NCBI GenBank assembly: GCA_051875715.1
Contig: JBJEHD010000072.1
Span: 1-41,174 of the forward strand
Length of the DNA: 41,174 nt
From: DYCT01 sp051875715
GTDB taxonomy: Bacteria; Bacteroidota; Bacteroidia; Bacteroidales; Bacteroidaceae
Reading direction: 5' to 3'
The stretch's first letter is position 1, and each line of letters opens with the position of its first letter. The notes under the pieces were generated by a model. That model worked only from the letters and a program-made list of their open reading frames with translations, ran no database searches and was not told where the DNA came from. Shown piece after piece: positions 8,526 through 16,271 of the stretch. The translations under genes were made by a program, and so were the position numbers.

Positions 8526-10352
8526 ATGAGAAAAAGTTTATTACTTGTAGCAGGACTGCTGTTGGCCGGGTTTCAGGTCTCGGCACAGCAAGTCGTAAAG
8601 GTACAAAGCATGTCGGACATTCAACCGGCTGCTTATGCAAAACTGAAAGACGCACCTCGCATGAAATTGTCGAAGGACTTGCAGCGGAATACGTTTGCGA
8701 ATGTAGCCTTGGCCACGAAGGCCGGTATCACGCCGAGCGAGAATCTGTGGATGGGCTATATGACGGCCGGTTTCTTTGCGCAATTTGACGACTTGAGCAT
8801 CCCCGTGACCATCACGGTGGACGAACAAACCAAGGTGGTGACGCTGGACGGTTTGCAGTTGTTCGACGGCGCCAACCTCGTAACGGGAACGTTGGTCGAT
8901 GACAAGACCATCAAGATTGCTCCGCAAACGCTGATTAAGGATGCTTTCCAGACGAAGGACGGAGTGTTTGACATGTGTCTGGCTGCTGTCGGAAATGACA
9001 TTATGGACATCGAACTAACCCTTGATGAGAAAACGGGTCAGTGGACCTTTAACTCTCAGACGGGTGTGCTGGTGTACTATGCAGGTTTGCCGACGGATTT
9101 TAAGGGCATTTATTATGCATATACGGAATTCACGCTCACTTGTACGACGAATCTGCCGGCTTACTACACGACCAACGACTTGTGGAACTATGCTTTCGAC
9201 CAGGACGGCGAGATGAAGGCTATGCAGGCTGTGGTGTCTGACAAGGCTTCGACCATCGACTGGACGTCGTATTTGCAGTACTTCGAGGGCTATCAGATTG
9301 GCTGGTCGCTGGATGGTAGCACCATTGGCGCAGAGGGTTCCCCGTACGCCATGCCGGTAGCCAATGCCACCTATCCGATTTGCGTGGGCGTATACAACGA
9401 TGTACAGACGCCGGCCTACGGCTATCCGGCAGAAGCAGGCATCACTGTAGGCGGCACGTCGTATGACGAGATGACCGACTACGGCTTCACGACCTTCCAG
9501 CCGGGATATGGCACTGCGGCTCCGTTGAACATCTGGAACGAATACCTTTATGGACAAGGCGAGCAGTACAACTCCTCTTCAAAAGCGTATACGAAAAACG
9601 TAGCCGTGATTTCGTACTACCCGAACAAGGGCAATGCCTTCTCGTTCTCTGCAATGGATTTGTATCTGATGGCAGCACAGGATGCCACTGGCGATTTGGT
9701 TGTTTCCATTATCAAGGCTACATTGTCTGACAAGGGATGGCCGCAATTTGAGGACAAAGACATCGTGGCTCAGGGTATGGCCAGCATCTCCGACCTTCAG
9801 GTGTGGAATCAGTACGAAAGCAATAAGGTGTACTTCAACTATGGTTTGCTCCCGATTGCTTCGTTCGTAGATGTACAGACGGGACAACCGCTTTCTGCAG
9901 TCGAAATGGATGGTCCGTTCGTCGTAGTAGTGGCCGGCTTCAACAACGTGAATGCAGGTTTGTTTGCTGACGCTGTGTCCGACTACTCGAAGTCCATCAT
10001 CGGCGACTACGAAAGCGTATTCCTCTGGACGGAAGACAACGCGTTGTTCCGCACGGGCGCATACAAGGCTCCGGCCATCTTCTTCCGTGGTGCCGCTGTG
10101 GGCAATGCTGTCGGTATCCAGTCGGTAGTTTCCGGACAGAACGGCAACATCAAGGTGATGAGCGACGGCGAAAGCTTCAACGTGGTTTATCCGGAAGGCA
10201 TGAACTCGGTAGAAGTCATCAACGTAGCAGGCCAGACGGTGGCCAACTACAGCCTCGAAGGCACGTCTGCTTCCATCTCCGCTGCCGGCTTGAACAACGG
10301 CATGTACATGCTGAAGTTCAACGACGGAACGACGGTGAAGGTAGTAAAGTAA
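8526..10352 (+). CDS. secreted protein with T9SS type A sorting domain
   Basis: A 608-aa exported protein. A classical signal peptide (MRKSLLLVAGLLLAG, cleavage after VSA) starts it. The last ~75 residues form a T9SS type A C-terminal sorting domain: a VYPEGMNSVEVINVAGQTV strand pair, then LNNGMYMLKFNDG and a terminal VKVVK. Proteins with this tail cross the outer membrane through the type IX system and are attached to the surface or released. The 500-residue body is rich in aromatic and Asp/Gly residues and I recognise no enzyme domain in it. It is the last gene of the operon, 47 bases after the DUF4302-like gene and just before a terminator. Possible roles are a surface adhesin or a binding protein that feeds the importer. 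Confidence 0.8.
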   Translation: MRKSLLLVAGLLLAGFQVSAQQVVKVQSMSDIQPAAYAKLKDAPRMKLSKDLQRNTFANVALATKAGITPSENLWMGYMTAGFFAQFDDLSIPVTITVDEQTKVVTLDGLQLFDGANLVTGTLVDDKTIKIAPQTLIKDAFQTKDGVFDMCLAAVGNDIMDIELTLDEKTGQWTFNSQTGVLVYYAGLPTDFKGIYYAYTEFTLTCTTNLPAYYTTNDLWNYAFDQDGEMKAMQAVVSDKASTIDWTSYLQYFEGYQIGWSLDGSTIGAEGSPYAMPVANATYPICVGVYNDVQTPAYGYPAEAGITVGGTSYDEMTDYGFTTFQPGYGTAAPLNIWNEYLYGQGEQYNSSSKAYTKNVAVISYYPNKGNAFSFSAMDLYLMAAQDATGDLVVSIIKATLSDKGWPQFEDKDIVAQGMASISDLQVWNQYESNKVYFNYGLLPIASFVDVQTGQPLSAVEMDGPFVVVVAGFNNVNAGLFADAVSDYSKSIIGDYESVFLWTEDNALFRTGAYKAPAIFFRGAAVGNAVGIQSVVSGQNGNIKVMSDGESFNVVYPEGMNSVEVINVAGQTVANYSLEGTSASISAAGLNNGMYMLKFNDGTTVKVVK

Positions 10353-10372
10353 CAGACTGACCCCATCATACG

Positions 10373-10404
10373 AAAAAAGGCATCCGAAAGGGTGCCTTTT
10401 TTTT
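10373..10404 (+). terminator. terminator of the SusC operon
   Basis: A-run, GGCATC stem, CGAAAG loop, GGTGCC stem and an eight-T run: a standard intrinsic terminator 20 bases after the last stop codon. Confidence 0.85.
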
Positions 10405-10536
10405 GTCGCTGCGCGTCCGGCGCAAGGTTCGTCCAAATGGATGGGAAAATGGAGGATATGTCCGCTCGCTTACAAATTTGCACTTTCATTTTGATTTTTA
10501 TTGCCGAAGGTTGTTGTGGCTTACGATACTTTTTAT

Positions 10537-10544
10537 CATATTTG
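10537..10544 (+). promoter_or_regulatory. probable -7 element for ptb-buk
   Basis: CATATTTG differs from TANNTTTG by one base. TTG at 10514-10516 lies about 20 bases upstream and could be the -33 box. The leader to the ptb start would be about 75 nt. Confidence 0.45.
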
Positions 10545-10626
10545 CGGATGGGAAAACTGTATTTCTGTTTCATAATGACAGAATGAACGCCTCTCCTTGA
10601 AAAGTGACCTTAACAAATAGAACTAT

Positions 10627-11535
10627 ATGGAACCGATACGCAATTTTAATCAGCTGACTGCCCATTTGCAGACCTTGAAACAGCGGAAACGCATCGCTGT
10701 GGTCTGTGCCAACGACGAAAATACCGAATATGCCATCAACCGGGCCTTGGAGGAAGGCATCGCCTCGTTCCTGATGATTGGCGACGTGTCCATCCTGGAC
10801 AAGTATCCTTCGCTGAAGAAATACCCGGAACATGTGTCGTATCTCGACATCAAGGATCCGGACGAGGCGGCACGCGAAGCGGTGCGTATCGTGCGCGAGG
10901 GCGGAGCGGACATCCTCATGAAGGGAATCATCAATACCGATAACCTGCTGCACGCCATTCTGGACAAGGAAAAAGGCTTGTTGCCCAAAGGGAAGGTGCT
11001 GACGCACCTGGCCGTGATGCAAATCCCGACGTACGACAAACTGCTCTTCTTCTCGGATGCGGCCGTCATCCCACGTCCGACCCTGCAGCAACGCATCGAG
11101 ATGATTTGGTATGCCATCCGGGCTTGCCATCATTTCGGCATCGAGCAGCCGCGCATCTCCCTTATCCATTGCACCGAGAAGGTCAGTGCCAAGTTTCCGC
11201 ATTCGCTGGACTACGTGAACATCGTCGAACTGGCCGAGGCGGGCGAGTTCGGCAACACCATCATCGACGGTCCGCTCGACGTGAAGACTTCGTGCGAAAA
11301 GACCAGCGGCAACATCAAGGGCATCGTGTCGCCCATCAACGGCGAGGCCGATGTGCTGATTTTCCCGAACATCGAGTCGGGAAATGCCTTCTACAAGGCG
11401 GTATCGCTCTTCTCGCACGCCGACATGGCCGGCCTGCTACAAGGGCCCATCTGTCCGGTGGTGCTCCCCTCGCGCAGCGACTCGGGTCTGTCGAAATACT
11501 ACAGCATCGCCATGGCTTGCCTGACGAGCAATTAA
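10627..11535 (+). CDS. ptb: phosphate butyryltransferase
   Basis: Converts butyryl-CoA, or a branched short acyl-CoA, and phosphate into the acyl-phosphate and CoA in the cytoplasm; butyrate kinase next door then makes ATP. The 302-aa length is normal for the family. The sequence has the phosphate acetyl/butyryltransferase fold signatures: RIAVVCANDENT near the start, ADILMKGIINTDNLLHAILDKEKGL in the middle, and the C-terminal FPNIESGNAFYKAVSLFSHADMAGLLQG and LPSRSDSGLSKYYSIAMACL. The start at 10627 follows an AT-rich leader. It lies 34 bases upstream of buk with the same orientation, so the two are surely cotranscribed. Such pairs occur in butyrate- and isobutyrate-forming Bacteroidales. Confidence 0.93.
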   Translation: MEPIRNFNQLTAHLQTLKQRKRIAVVCANDENTEYAINRALEEGIASFLMIGDVSILDKYPSLKKYPEHVSYLDIKDPDEAAREAVRIVREGGADILMKGIINTDNLLHAILDKEKGLLPKGKVLTHLAVMQIPTYDKLLFFSDAAVIPRPTLQQRIEMIWYAIRACHHFGIEQPRISLIHCTEKVSAKFPHSLDYVNIVELAEAGEFGNTIIDGPLDVKTSCEKTSGNIKGIVSPINGEADVLIFPNIESGNAFYKAVSLFSHADMAGLLQGPICPVVLPSRSDSGLSKYYSIAMACLTSN

Positions 11536-11569
11536 CTTCATCGAGAACAACCCTAAATCGTTATAGACT

Positions 11570-12631
11570 ATGAGAATTCTTGCCATCAATCCCGGCTCGA
11601 CCTCGACAAAGATTGCCGTCTTTGAGGACGAGAACCCGATTTTCCATCGCACTCTGCGCCATTCGGCTGCCGAACTGGCACAATACGCGTCGGTGGAGGA
11701 ACAGTATGAGTTTCGGAAATCGCTGATTGTGGATGCGCTCCGCGATGAGAACATCCCCTTGGACTTTCGGGTCATCATGGGACGCGGAGGCCTGCTGAAA
11801 CCGATGCCGGGCGGCGTGTTCGAGGTGAACGAACAGATGCGTCGCGAGATTCTGGACGCACCGCGCAAGCATGCCTGCAACATGGGCGGCCTCATTGCGG
11901 CCGAACTGGCGGAAAGCATTCCGGGATGCCGGGCCTTCATCGCCGATGCCGGCGTGACCGACGAACTGGACGAGGTGGCACGTGTGACGGGGTGTCCGTT
12001 GGTGCCCAAAATCACCATCTTCCACGCCCTCAACCAAAAGGCCATCGCCCGAAAGTATGCGGCTTCGGTGGGCAAACGCTACGAGGACTTGAACCTGATT
12101 GTGGCACACCTGGGCGGAGGAATCTCGGTCGGGGCGCATCGGAAGGGCCGGGTGGTCGACGTGAACAACGCACTCGACGGCAGTGGACCGTTCTCGCCGG
12201 AACGCTCGGGTACGATGCAGGCGGGCGAACTGGTGAACCTCTGCTTCAGCGGGAAATATACGAAAAAGGAGGTTGTCGCCATGATTTTCGGCAAAGGCGG
12301 ACTGATGGCCCACTTCGGCTCGAACGATGCCAAAGCTTTGGGCGACGAGGCCCGACAGGGAAACAAACAGGTGGCCCTGGTCATCGAAGCCATGCTATAC
12401 AATGTAGGGAAGGAGATTGGTGCGCTGGCGGCTGCCTTGCGCGGCGAGGTCGACGCCATCCTGTTGACAGGCGGCATGGCTTACGACAAGGAATGGATGG
12501 ACACCATCGAACGCCAGGTGCGTTTTCTGGCCCCTGTCTTCGTCTATCCGGGCGAGGATGAACTGGAGGCCCTGGCACTGAGCGGACTGCGTGTGATGCG
12601 CGGCGAACAGGAAATTCAGGAATACGTGTAA
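11570..12631 (+). CDS. buk: butyrate kinase
   Basis: Transfers phosphate from butyryl-phosphate to ADP, giving butyrate and ATP; the last step of the Ptb-Buk route. It belongs to the acetokinase family within the ASKHA fold. Visible motifs: the N-terminal phosphate loop INPGSTSTKIAVF (6-18), RGGLLKPMPGG, the LIVAHLGGGISVGAH adenosine-side motif near 180-195, DGSGPFSPERSG, and the C-terminal LLTGGMAYDKEW and YPGEDELEALA. The length (353 aa) matches family members. It follows ptb closely and ends just before a long bidirectional hairpin. Related kinases act on branched acids too, so isobutyrate or isovalerate derived from amino acids are possible products. Confidence 0.94.
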   Translation: MRILAINPGSTSTKIAVFEDENPIFHRTLRHSAAELAQYASVEEQYEFRKSLIVDALRDENIPLDFRVIMGRGGLLKPMPGGVFEVNEQMRREILDAPRKHACNMGGLIAAELAESIPGCRAFIADAGVTDELDEVARVTGCPLVPKITIFHALNQKAIARKYAASVGKRYEDLNLIVAHLGGGISVGAHRKGRVVDVNNALDGSGPFSPERSGTMQAGELVNLCFSGKYTKKEVVAMIFGKGGLMAHFGSNDAKALGDEARQGNKQVALVIEAMLYNVGKEIGALAAALRGEVDAILLTGGMAYDKEWMDTIERQVRFLAPVFVYPGEDELEALALSGLRVMRGEQEIQEYV

Positions 12632-12644
12632 GTACCCTATACAC

Positions 12645-12690
12645 ATACAGAGAGAGGGGCGTGTCGGTTGACACGCCCCTCTCTCTGTAT
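12645..12690. terminator. 21-bp perfect bidirectional terminator hairpin
   Basis: Arms 12645-12665 and 12670-12690 are perfectly complementary around a GGTT loop. It lies between the convergent buk and TPR lipoprotein genes and ends transcription from both sides. Confidence 0.85.
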
Positions 12691-12711
12691 TAAAGGCTTC
12701 TCAAACCTTGA

Positions 12712-14397
12712 TTATTTCACAATTGCGCTGATGTCGTACTTAGCGAACTCGAGGTCGTTGGCAGCACGCTTAGCCAAAGAAGCATCCTTCTTCACAGCGC
12801 TTGCCAAGCTGTTCGTAACCATCGTGCTGTTGTTCGTACGAGCACCCAGAACGGCCGTCAGGTAGTCCGTGTAAGCATCGGGGTTAGCGATGCTGGACAG
12901 CGTGTTCTTAGCCTTGTTGTAGTCCTTAGCCAGGATTTGAGCCAAAGCGGCGCTGTTCGACTTCGTGTCGCCGAAAGCGTTGACGGCTCTTTCGTACTGG
13001 CCCTGTGCTACGTAGAGGTTGCCCAGTGCTTCGTTGGTTTCCTTCACGCCGGAAGCCTTGCCCAGGTATGCTTCAGCAGCAGCCTTGTCGCCCTTGGCCA
13101 AAGCAATCAAACCGAGGTTCGTGTTCACTTCGGGAGCCGATGCGTTCAGGCTGGCAGCCTTCTTGGCATACGATTCAGCCTTGTCGATGTTGCCATTGCG
13201 GAAGGCGATTTCGGCGAGGTTGTTGTAAGCGCGGTAGTCGTTGGGGAACTTCTCAACGGTAGCGTTGTAGATTCTTTCTCTGAGGGCGTTGTCGTTCGTC
13301 AGCGTGCCGGCGTAGAGCAGTTCTTCTACGTTCAGCTGCTTCGGATCGGAAGCAACGAGTGCCATGATTTCTTCGTCGGACTTGCCAATCAGATCGTAGT
13401 TCAACGTCAAACGAGAACGACGGAGTTGCGGCAGGATTTCGTCAGCCAACGTCTTGTAAACGGAAGAGATGTTCTTGATTTCGTTCTCTCTCTGTTCGGG
13501 ATCCTGATACATGGACAATACGCGCAGGATGAGTTCCTTGTCCTGGATGTTCGACTTGGCAACCAGTTCCTGGAAGCCTTCCCAGTCCTGAGCCGTGTAC
13601 TTCGTGTCAACCGTAGCGTCTACTTTGCTCTTCTTCAGGGCCTTCTTCATGTAGTCGGCCGTGTTGCTTTCACGCTTTTCAGCCAAACCGGTGTTCAACT
13701 TCACACCACCATCGGGAGAAGCATAAGCCGAAATCTCGATGTTGTTGATCTTCTTGCCCTTCTGGTCAGCGTAAACGTCGGATACCGTCTGGTTGAATTC
13801 CTTCAAACCTTCGGACTTCAGTTCGCTGGCGCGGAGGTTGGCCTGCTGAATCAAGAACATGATGTTGGCTTCCTTAGCCTGCTTGATGATGCGCTGGAAA
13901 GCATCCTGAGAGTCGGCCGGGTTAGCGCTGCCGATAGTCAGGTTCACCAGTTCGGACGTAGAGATGACACCGTCGGCAATCTTGATAGCCGGGATAGTCA
14001 CGTTCTTCTTGCCGAACGTAGCATCGAATTCCAACCACAATTCAGATTTGGCCATTTCGGGAACATAGGTGAAGGAGGTCTTCATCGTGATGTTGCCACC
14101 CATTTTGTAGGAGATAGTCTGGTCGTTTCCTTCCACTTTCTCGCCTTGGTACGTGAACACGTCGCCCTTGGCTTCGCCGCCGTTCCACTTCAATACCGGA
14201 GTAACCTTGATGATACCGTTCTTTTTCAAGAACTTCTCGGGGAAAGTACCATTGATCGTTACGGGAACTTTACCTCCAACTGCCTCCAATACCTGCGGAG
14301 TCGTTGTGAAGTACTCAGGTTTCAATTCAGGTTTACCGCAAGATGCAAAAGCGATAACCAACGCCATAAGTAATGGCAGATGTAACTTCTTGATCAT
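12712..14397 (-). CDS. TPR lipoprotein with an OmpA-like segment
   Basis: A 561-aa predicted lipoprotein: signal peptide with lipobox FASC, Cys20. Residues 25-140 look like a beta-rich N-terminal domain. Residues about 160-260 contain a stretch like the OmpA C-terminal peptidoglycan-binding fold (NNIEISAYASPDGG at 218-231, then LAEKRESNTADYMKKAL). Residues about 355-480 hold TPR repeats (YRAYNNLAEIAFRNGNIDKAESYAKKA; APEVNTNLGLIALAKGDKAAAEAYL; EALGNLYVAQGQYERAVNAF). It could link the outer membrane to peptidoglycan or act as an envelope scaffold; function is unproven. A strong -7 element lies upstream and the gene stands alone, so it is a single-gene unit. Confidence 0.8.
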   Translation of the reverse strand: MIKKLHLPLLMALVIAFASCGKPELKPEYFTTTPQVLEAVGGKVPVTINGTFPEKFLKKNGIIKVTPVLKWNGGEAKGDVFTYQGEKVEGNDQTISYKMGGNITMKTSFTYVPEMAKSELWLEFDATFGKKNVTIPAIKIADGVISTSELVNLTIGSANPADSQDAFQRIIKQAKEANIMFLIQQANLRASELKSEGLKEFNQTVSDVYADQKGKKINNIEISAYASPDGGVKLNTGLAEKRESNTADYMKKALKKSKVDATVDTKYTAQDWEGFQELVAKSNIQDKELILRVLSMYQDPEQRENEIKNISSVYKTLADEILPQLRRSRLTLNYDLIGKSDEEIMALVASDPKQLNVEELLYAGTLTNDNALRERIYNATVEKFPNDYRAYNNLAEIAFRNGNIDKAESYAKKAASLNASAPEVNTNLGLIALAKGDKAAAEAYLGKASGVKETNEALGNLYVAQGQYERAVNAFGDTKSNSAALAQILAKDYNKAKNTLSSIANPDAYTDYLTAVLGARTNNSTMVTNSLASAVKKDASLAKRAANDLEFAKYDISAIVK

Positions 14398-14470
14398 TGT
14401 TTGTTGTTAATTAATTGTTTGGAAATTGATAATTCTCTTTAATAAGGTTTATGGCCTATTGTTCAAAGTG

Positions 14471-14478
14471 CAAAGATA
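14471..14478 (-). promoter_or_regulatory. -7 element for the TPR lipoprotein
   Basis: Read on the minus strand this is TATCTTTG, a perfect TANNTTTG match, 74 bases upstream of the start codon. Confidence 0.6.
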
Positions 14479-14685
14479 GGATTTAATCTGATATGCACCT
14501 ATCGGCAAACATAAAAAATGATAAAAAGCGTGCCTGCAAGGCTCTTTTCTTCGCTTTTTCCCTGCATAAAACCGTCCTGCTTTTTACTTCTTCCGATTGG
14601 GAAGGTCTAATAGACAGAAAACCTCCTCGGACGGTGTGGCCGGCAGGGGAGGCGAACGGAACAATGAATGTAAAAAGTATTTTAG

Positions 14686-14907
14686 ATGAGAAAGAGAAAA
14701 GGAATAATCAGATTGGCAGCAATGGCTTTGATGTTTCTCTTAGCCTGCGAAACGGCCGGCGCACAATGCGGACGCCGGCATCGGCCTGGACGGGCGGTGG
14801 TCGTGGTGTCGAGGCCGGATGGTTTATTTGATGCGTCGCCCGGCGGCAAGGCCGTAAATCCGGGCCGGCGTGACCAAACGAAAAGAGGTTGCCAATCATG
14901 TGATTGA
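14686..14907 (+). CDS. possible small secreted or lipoprotein (73 aa)
   Basis: The frame encodes a basic start (MRKRKG) followed by a hydrophobic core and either a lipobox (LLAC, Cys21) or a signal peptidase I site after AGA (residue 26), as in a true exported protein. The mature part is short, Arg/Pro/Gly-rich and has cysteines at 28, 69 and 72. No family is recognised. Against it: no clear promoter, and its last codons overlap the tRNA-Leu terminator on the other strand. The neighbouring frame at 14493-14831 looks like noise. Confidence 0.35.
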   Translation: MRKRKGIIRLAAMALMFLLACETAGAQCGRRHRPGRAVVVVSRPDGLFDASPGGKAVNPGRRDQTKRGCQSCD

Positions 14908-14917
14908 CAACCTCTTT
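14881..14917 (-). terminator. terminator of tRNA-Leu
   Basis: On the minus strand AAAGAGGTTG pairs with CAACCTCTTTT around a shorter inner TCAATCA/TGATTG stem, and a T-run follows. It lies directly after the tRNA. Confidence 0.75.
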
Positions 14918-14918
14918 C

Positions 14919-15005
14919 TGGTACCCAGACCCGGGGTCGAACCGGGATGGAAGTGAATCCACTGGTGTTTGAGACCAGCGCGTCTACCGATTCCGCCATC
15001 TGGGC
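14919..15005 (-). tRNA. tRNA-Leu(CAA)
   Basis: The cloverleaf reads on the minus strand: acceptor GCCCAGA with TCTGGGT, D-arm GGCGGAATCGGTAGACGC, anticodon stem CTGGT/ACCAG around the loop CTCAAAC (anticodon CAA), a long variable arm (class II, as leucine tRNAs have), the T-arm TTCGA loop, and an encoded CCA at 14919-14921. It reads UUG codons. Confidence 0.95.
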
Positions 15006-15028
15006 GCTTTGATTCCTCAAATGCGGTG

Positions 15029-15036
15029 CAAAGATA
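15029..15036 (-). promoter_or_regulatory. -7 element for tRNA-Leu
   Basis: Minus-strand TATCTTTG, 24 bases upstream of the mature tRNA 5' end. Confidence 0.65.
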
Positions 15037-15128
15037 CGGATTCTTTTGGAAACGGCAAGACTTTCTCCAAAAAAAGCAGAAAAAATATAATTATCGCAGA
15101 CCCGCTGCCTTTTTCTCGGGAAAAGGTG

Positions 15129-15136
15129 TAACTTAG
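15129..15136 (+). promoter_or_regulatory. possible -7 element for the guanylyltransferase gene
   Basis: TAACTTAG differs from TANNTTTG at one base. It lies 13 bases before the ATG, so the leader would be very short. Confidence 0.35.
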
Positions 15137-15149
15137 CGGTACATTTAAA

Positions 15150-16244
15150 ATGCGAACGACCATGAACACCAATCACAACTATTGCCTTATCATGTGTGGC
15201 GGCATTGGAAGCCGTTTCTGGCCTGTAAGCCGGCAACGCCTTCCGAAACAATTCCTCGATTTCTTCGGGACGGGGGAGACGTTGTTGCAGCAAACTTTTC
15301 GGAGATTTCGCAAGATTGTTCCGGTGGAACACATCTATGTGGTTTCGAATGTGCAGTATCGCGAACTGGTGAAACAACAACTGCCGGAACTTTCGGACGG
15401 ACAAATTTTGTTGGAACCGAGCAGACGAAACACGGCTCCCTGCATCACATGGGCTTGTTGCCACATTCAGGCGGTCGATCCGGAGGCCACCATCGTGGTG
15501 ACGCCTGCCGACCATCTGATTTTGAAAGAGGAGGAATTTTTGGATTCGGTTCGAAAAAGTCTGGCATTTGCAGCCGAGAATCCGTTGCTGGTGACGTTGG
15601 GCATCCGACCCAGCCGGGTGGAAACTCGCTACGGTTATGTGCAGGTGGACGAAGAACGGAAGGGCGACTTCTTCCGCGTGAAGACGTTCACGGAAAAACC
15701 GGAGTACGACTTGGCCAAAGTGTTTGTGGAAAGCGGAGAGTTCTATTGGAACTCCGGCCTCTTTGTATGGAAAATAGAAACATTCATGGAGGCGGTGAAA
15801 CGGTGGCTGCCGGAATTGTATGCCAAACTGGCTCCGGGTGTCGGTTTGTTTGGCACGGATGCGGAAACTGATTTCATTGCCGAAAACTTTCCTTCGTTCC
15901 CCAATGTGTCCATTGACCTGGGCGTCATGGAACGGGCCGACAATACCTATATGTTGATAGGTGATTTCGGCTGGGCCGACCTGGGTACGTGGAGCACGTT
16001 GTATGATGCGTATCCGAAAGACAGGGACGAGAACGTGGTCGTGGAAGGGCGTTCGATGCTTTACAACAGCCATGGGAACATTGTGGCCCTGCCGAAGGAC
16101 AAACTGGCTGTGGTGCAGGGCCTGGACGGATACCTGATTGCGGAAAACGACAAGGTCCTGTTGATTTGCAAACGGGACGAGGAGAACGATATCCGGAAAT
16201 TCGTGAACGATGTCCAGATCAAACTGGGCGAGGATTACGTGTGA
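15150..16244 (+). CDS. manC: mannose-1-phosphate guanylyltransferase
   Basis: Makes GDP-mannose from mannose-1-phosphate and GTP in the cytoplasm, the precursor of mannose and fucose residues in surface glycans and O-glycoproteins. The 364-aa protein has the nucleotidyltransferase signature CGGIGSRFWPVSRQRLPKQF close to its N terminus, the TPADHLI motif, FTEKPEYDLA (the FxEKP sugar-phosphate site) and YWNSGLFVWK, then GDFGWADLGTWSTLYD. It lacks the C-terminal isomerase domain of bifunctional enzymes, so it is the single-domain type. Start at 15150; the ATG at 15162 is an alternative. It is convergent with the FtsX-type permease gene, 27 bases away. Confidence 0.92.
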   Translation: MRTTMNTNHNYCLIMCGGIGSRFWPVSRQRLPKQFLDFFGTGETLLQQTFRRFRKIVPVEHIYVVSNVQYRELVKQQLPELSDGQILLEPSRRNTAPCITWACCHIQAVDPEATIVVTPADHLILKEEEFLDSVRKSLAFAAENPLLVTLGIRPSRVETRYGYVQVDEERKGDFFRVKTFTEKPEYDLAKVFVESGEFYWNSGLFVWKIETFMEAVKRWLPELYAKLAPGVGLFGTDAETDFIAENFPSFPNVSIDLGVMERADNTYMLIGDFGWADLGTWSTLYDAYPKDRDENVVVEGRSMLYNSHGNIVALPKDKLAVVQGLDGYLIAENDKVLLICKRDEENDIRKFVNDVQIKLGEDYV

Positions 16245-16271
16245 CGCATCAGGACCGCAGGGAAGAGGGCG

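Noticed and set aside
12937..14373. 478-codon plus-strand frame opposite the TPR lipoprotein
   Set aside because: Low-complexity Val/Leu/Arg-rich shadow with no start signals.
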